From: Pseudomonadota bacterium
Lineage (GTDB): Bacteria; Bdellovibrionota_B; Oligoflexia; Silvanigrellales; Silvanigrellaceae
Assembly: GCA_009926615.1 (NCBI GenBank)
Contig: RFOM01000021.1
Location: 1 to 55,377 of the forward strand
DNA: 55,377 bases
Direction: 5' to 3'
A program made the position numbers and the translations under genes. Below, in pieces: positions 51,881 through 55,377 of the stretch. The notes beneath the pieces were generated by a model that saw only the letters and a program-made list of their open reading frames with translations, did not search any database and was not told the origin of the DNA. How positions within the stretch are numbered: position 1 is the first letter of the stretch; each line of letters begins with the position of its first letter.

Positions 51881-52726
51881 ATGAATAAATTAGGCTTTTT
51901 GATTTCCGCAGCTGCCTGTCTTGTTTTGTCTTCCAAGACTTACGCGGGCTCTGTCAGTGGTTCGCAGGCACAGTCCCAGTCGGGCACTTCCGGCGGGATC
52001 AACTGTGACCAGCGAGTGAAGGCAATAACCTGCACGGCCGCCGAACGCGAGCACATTCTCGATAATTGTTATGTTGTTCTCCACAAGAACAGAGTGCCTT
52101 CACCGACGTGGAACTCGGCCGAATTTATTTCAGTCGTAGGCTCCCGACCGGCTTACGATCCTGCAGCCTCGACAATTACGGAATTCGGACTTGCCGCGCC
52201 GATCGACAAAAACACACAACTCAACTGCACATCGGATGATCCGAAGTCCTGCCTGCCAAAACATCCCTTTGACAGGCATTACATGACTGTCAGGGATGCT
52301 TTGAAGATCCGCACGGAGGACCCCCGCATCAATCCGCCGTTCACCGATGATTTCGAAAGAGTTGTCAAATATCCTCTGCAATGGGCAAGTATTGAGATAT
52401 TTCTGCAGGCGAATCCATACACCGCGTGCGCAAAATCGTCCGAGAAGGTGCTGTTGCGCTATGTGGGAGATTTGGGGCTGAAGTGGGATTGCAGTGGGCC
52501 CACGGGGCCTCAGCGTTGCAAATCTTGGGTCGAGTATCCTTCGAAACCTGCGGCCTTGACCAAAGGGGTTATGGTCGGAGTCCAATTTGCAGAAAAGGTT
52601 TGCCGGACGATCAGAGCCAACACGAGGGATTTTTCTCTCGCAGGGGTTTGCTTTACCGGCGGCGATGCAAACGGAAACGGTGCCAAAGAACTTTTGCGGT
52701 TCGACAGATTTGAAAAGGGTCTGTGA
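51881..52726 (+). CDS. Secreted Cys-rich protein of unknown function
   Basis: The start has GGGGAGGAC upstream. The 281-residue product has a signal peptide (cut after TYA, residue 22), then a Ser/Gln-rich segment and a globular domain with about ten Cys, including NCDQRV, ITCTAAE, DNCYVV, NCTSDDPKSC, CSGPTGPQRC and GVCFTGG, so several disulfides are likely. I do not recognise the family. It lies directly behind the trypsin-like gene on the same strand and is probably co-expressed. It could be a substrate, chaperone or partner of that protease; that is inference. Confidence 0.65.
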   Translation: MNKLGFLISAAACLVLSSKTYAGSVSGSQAQSQSGTSGGINCDQRVKAITCTAAEREHILDNCYVVLHKNRVPSPTWNSAEFISVVGSRPAYDPAASTITEFGLAAPIDKNTQLNCTSDDPKSCLPKHPFDRHYMTVRDALKIRTEDPRINPPFTDDFERVVKYPLQWASIEIFLQANPYTACAKSSEKVLLRYVGDLGLKWDCSGPTGPQRCKSWVEYPSKPAALTKGVMVGVQFAEKVCRTIRANTRDFSLAGVCFTGGDANGNGAKELLRFDRFEKGL

Positions 52727-52816
52727 ATTCTGTTTGGTTGTCCGGAAGATCTTCACAGTCACAATTTCCAGGAATTCGCCGAATCGCTCTGCGGTTACAG
52801 ACTAAGTCCGCCACCC

Positions 52817-54511
52817 TCAGCGGGGTCTGAGCTGCGGACGCGAGATAAAGAGCTGGACGGCAAATGCGGCAAGACCCAAAAGAACAAGCGGTAAATCGCC
52901 CCATTTGGAATACAGAGTGATGATATCGGGGACCGGCAGAGTCGCGACTCCGAATCCGCGTTGAAGCTGACCAAGAGGCGGCGCATCGGGTTCGCCCGTC
53001 GGAGTTATTGCGACGCTCGGGCCGGTGTTGGCCGCAAGAATATAACTGCGGCCGTTTTCAATTGCGCGGAAACGTCCGAGTTCAAGAAATTCGTATGCGG
53101 CGTTGCTCTTCCACATCCACAGGAAGTTGGCCTGATTGACGAAAACCGATGCATTTCCCCGCGTGGTCTGGGCTCGCGTCAGATCGGCAGAAATGGCATC
53201 GAAGCAAATCAGCGGGGCAACCGCCTCCGTCGGGCTGTAAGCGAGAGAGTCGACACTCGTTCCGCGTCCGACTTTGGAAACATTGTTGACGTTGTCGCGC
53301 ACCAAATCTCCGAGCCACGGAAAGCTTCCTTCCAGCGGTACCGATTCTCCAAAAGGCATCGGGACCCACTTTCTGAAACTCGGACTGCGGGATCCGTCGG
53401 CGCGCAGCAAAAATGAAATTGAGTACATCGTCGCTTTGCGCGGTCCCAGACTGTTGAGCTCATTTTTGTCGAATTCCGATGCCTGTGCGAGCAGCGGCGC
53501 ATTCCATTCTTTTATTTTGCTTTTGACCAAGTCCTGATCGTCTTTTGACCATGCGAAATCAAACGGAGCTGCGCTTTCAGGCCAGACAATCAGGTTGATT
53601 TTCTCTTTGTCTTTGCGGGAGGCCACCATCTCATCCGTGAGACTCAGCAGTGAAGTCAGGGACTGCATCGTCGCTTCTTTGCCGAGGTCGGTGTTGCGCG
53701 GCAGTCCGGGAAAGCGAAAATTGGGCTGCACATAACCGATTGTTGTTTTGCTTGCCTTGGCCTGAACTTCGCGCATGTGATTGAGCCTTGATCTGCCGGC
53801 TCCGTATATCATGCCCCAGCAGACAATGACCGACACAAGAGTAATGGCCATGCGACCTGTGTTGCGGGCAGGGTCGGTAAAAGCGCGCGCAATGACAAAA
53901 TTGCTTGTCAGAACCAGAGCGGTCATTCCCGAAGAGCCAATCCATGCGGCCCATTGCGCAACGGGAAGCGAACCGTGCATGAGATTGCCGAACGTCCATT
54001 GAAAAAACCGCGGGATGAACAATTCGAGCAAGGTGACTGCAAACACAAGTGACCACAGCGGGAACGGCGTATTTCCGCGTTTTGCGCAGCGCGAGGCGTT
54101 CCAGATGACCGGTAAAAACAGCAACGGCAAGTATAGTCCGGCAAGGATGCAGTAGACCGCGAACAGAGTATTGGTGACCGGCTGCGACAGCTCTCCGAAC
54201 AGCACCGCCGGAACGGTGACCCAGTGAAATGCAATCGAAACCAGCACTGCTCCTGCAATCCAAATCAGAAAAAAAGCTTCAAGACCTCGGGTAAAAGGAG
54301 TCACTTGCCTTAGCGTGGTTGAATGTGCCCGAGCGGGTGACTGGTAGGTTGTCGGCAGTTTTTCAATGGCTATCAGCAGCGGAACCAGACAAAACGGGAT
54401 GATCCATGCGGTCGGGGAATGCAGGCTGAAGTTTTTCGGAAATCCGGCAGACGTCAAAAGTCCGCTTATGATTGCCGACAAAATCGCCCAAATTTTTAGG
54501 GTTCTGAACAT
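52817..54511 (-). CDS. lnt: Apolipoprotein N-acyltransferase
   Basis: ATG 54511 is chosen; a TTG 36 nt upstream adds 12 residues but has no better site. The 564-residue protein has an N-terminal block of about seven helices, a periplasmic nitrilase-fold domain and a last helix near 540, the Lnt topology. Catalytic motifs: WPESAAP (base Glu), RKWVPMPFGE (Lys) and PLICFDAI (nucleophile Cys). The usual motif is ICYE; here Tyr and Glu become Phe and Asp, both positions reported as important in E. coli Lnt. Lnt adds the third acyl chain to lipoproteins, needed for LolCDE sorting; the many lipoproteins here are its likely clients. Divergent from the DUF1573 gene. Confidence 0.9.
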   Translation of the reverse strand: MFRTLKIWAILSAIISGLLTSAGFPKNFSLHSPTAWIIPFCLVPLLIAIEKLPTTYQSPARAHSTTLRQVTPFTRGLEAFFLIWIAGAVLVSIAFHWVTVPAVLFGELSQPVTNTLFAVYCILAGLYLPLLFLPVIWNASRCAKRGNTPFPLWSLVFAVTLLELFIPRFFQWTFGNLMHGSLPVAQWAAWIGSSGMTALVLTSNFVIARAFTDPARNTGRMAITLVSVIVCWGMIYGAGRSRLNHMREVQAKASKTTIGYVQPNFRFPGLPRNTDLGKEATMQSLTSLLSLTDEMVASRKDKEKINLIVWPESAAPFDFAWSKDDQDLVKSKIKEWNAPLLAQASEFDKNELNSLGPRKATMYSISFLLRADGSRSPSFRKWVPMPFGESVPLEGSFPWLGDLVRDNVNNVSKVGRGTSVDSLAYSPTEAVAPLICFDAISADLTRAQTTRGNASVFVNQANFLWMWKSNAAYEFLELGRFRAIENGRSYILAANTGPSVAITPTGEPDAPPLGQLQRGFGVATLPVPDIITLYSKWGDLPLVLLGLAAFAVQLFISRPQLRPR

Positions 54512-54582
54512 ATTTGGCTTTCGGAGCTGGGGTTTGAGAAATTCCAACCTATATGTAACATGGTGGCAACGGAGGTCTCAAC

Positions 54583-55377
54583 ATGCGCTTGAACACCCTA
54601 TGTGCCTCAACACTCCCGAATTTTCGTTTTTCTGCATTAGTATTGAGCGTAGTTGCTGCCCTGAGCATGCTGCAGTCAGCTGCAGTCGCACAGGTTCAGG
54701 AAGAGTCCCGTGAGACCGGGGCTGCCAAACCGCCTCTAAATTCAGCTGCCGCAGAAAAAAACAGCGCAGCGGACAATCTTCAGGGTCAAAAGCCGTATGC
54801 CGACTTCAAGACTCTGCGCCATCACTTCGGAAGCATCACCCGCGGGCAAAAAGTCTCATACTCCTTCGAATTCAAAAACACAGGCTCCGGCGTTCTGCAG
54901 ATTCGCTCCATTCACTCGGCTTGCGGATGCATCAACACCCGTGTCGAACCCAAGGATGTTTTTCTGCCGTCCGAATCGGGAAAAATTTCATTTGAATTTG
55001 ATTCTTCAAACTTCTCCGGTTCGCTTGTCCGGACTCTGACTTTGGACACAAACCAAATCCGGAATACAACCCAGACACTGACGTTTTCCGCCAATGTTGT
55101 CGAAGAAATCCGTGCACTGCCGGCTCTTCTCGGTGTCGGTGAAGTTCTGCCCGAATATTCCAAGGCATGGCTGATTCAGTTGCCGGTTTCGTTGCGGGCT
55201 TCGGGTGCGGAGCCCGAATCCGTTCCCGCACACGCAGAAAAAGCAGGTGTGCCCGCAATGATTTTGAGTCGTCTGAAAGATGCTCCGGAAGTTAAACCGC
55301 TGTATGCCACCAGCAGCCATCCGGCGATCGTTGCCGAGATTGTTCCGCCCGATGCCAAGAACAAAGACCATCAGCTG
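54583..55377 (+). CDS. DUF1573-containing secreted protein, 3' end outside window
   Basis: ATG 54583 has GGAGGTC 9 nt upstream, and the frame stays open to the right edge, giving 265 residues. The signal peptide has a long hydrophobic core and a likely cut after AVA (about residue 36). Residues about 75-170 match DUF1573: FGSITRGQKVSYSFEFKNTG, IHSACGCINTRV with the family CGC motif, and TLDTNQ followed by further strands, an Ig-like beta sandwich. DUF1573 domains occur in exported proteins of unknown function, often in Bacteroidetes, Planctomycetes and deltaproteobacteria. The rest is of unknown fold. It shares a promoter interval of 71 nt with lnt. Confidence 0.85.
   Translation, partial: MRLNTLCASTLPNFRFSALVLSVVAALSMLQSAAVAQVQEESRETGAAKPPLNSAAAEKNSAADNLQGQKPYADFKTLRHHFGSITRGQKVSYSFEFKNTGSGVLQIRSIHSACGCINTRVEPKDVFLPSESGKISFEFDSSNFSGSLVRTLTLDTNQIRNTTQTLTFSANVVEEIRALPALLGVGEVLPEYSKAWLIQLPVSLRASGAEPESVPAHAEKAGVPAMILSRLKDAPEVKPLYATSSHPAIVAEIVPPDAKNKDHQL

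Overview
The window carries a gene-dense chromosomal segment of moderate GC (I estimate just above 50%; not computed) from a Gram-negative, two-membrane bacterium. The envelope machinery is prominent: about nine probable lipoproteins, an apolipoprotein N-acyltransferase, four outer-membrane beta-barrel candidates, a LolA-like chaperone, MacB/LolC-type ABC exporters and many peptidoglycan-active proteins. Order efp-accB-accC, a 7TMR-DISM kinase, a degenerate SpoIIE-like protein, a membrane MutS-like ATPase and a DUF1573 protein suggest a deltaproteobacterial or Bdellovibrionota/Oligoflexia type of organism. That placement is inference. I saw no tRNA, rRNA, CRISPR array, transposase, integrase or phage gene.

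Layout. 1-9.6 kb: a gene cut by the left edge, then envelope/peptidoglycan genes: GHL10 glycosidase lipoprotein, AmpG-like permease, alpha/beta-hydrolase lipoprotein, a beta-barrel, NodB deacetylase lipoprotein and M23 lipoprotein. 9.6-17.3 kb: an unknown anchored protein and aat, both in line behind two FtsX-type permeases; divergent from these are a Lys/Pro-tailed beta-barrel, an ABC ATPase and a LolA-like protein, together a candidate export system. 17.3-24.7 kb: subtilisin-like protease without a prodomain, orphan histidine kinase, type II sulfide:quinone oxidoreductase, a lipoprotein and a SpoIIE-like pseudophosphatase. 24.7-28.7 kb: potABCD polyamine transporter with 4-nt ATGA overlaps throughout. 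28.7-32.4 kb: a beta-barrel candidate, then efp-accB-accC with two clear terminators.

32.4-40.4 kb: acpS-hemH, clpP, hemY/hemG-type protoporphyrinogen oxidase, and a MutS-like membrane ATPase followed by thiamine pyrophosphokinase and a Cys/Met-metabolism PLP enzyme. 40.4-45 kb: a YbbP-YbbA exporter with divergent TesA-like GDSL hydrolase, as in E. coli, but with overlapping 5' ends here, then an Hcp/Sel1-like Cys-rich lipoprotein. 45-49.5 kb: a FapA-like beta-helix protein, a polytopic membrane protein and a CehA/PHP metallohydrolase lipoprotein. 49.5-55.4 kb: another beta-barrel candidate, a trypsin-like lipoprotein with a secreted Cys-rich neighbour, lnt, and a DUF1573 gene cut by the right edge.

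Genes are packed tightly. Convergent pairs often end within 20 nt, two pairs overlap by 4 nt at their stops, and several junctions place both stop codons inside inverted repeats. No intergenic stretch reaches 300 nt with the starts chosen here. The most interesting unit is the split ABC exporter at 11.2-17.3 kb. Next come the divergently overlapping YbbAP-TesA locus, the pseudophosphatase, the protease/secreted-protein pair at 50.5-52.7 kb and the ferrochelatase with a Cys-bearing tail.
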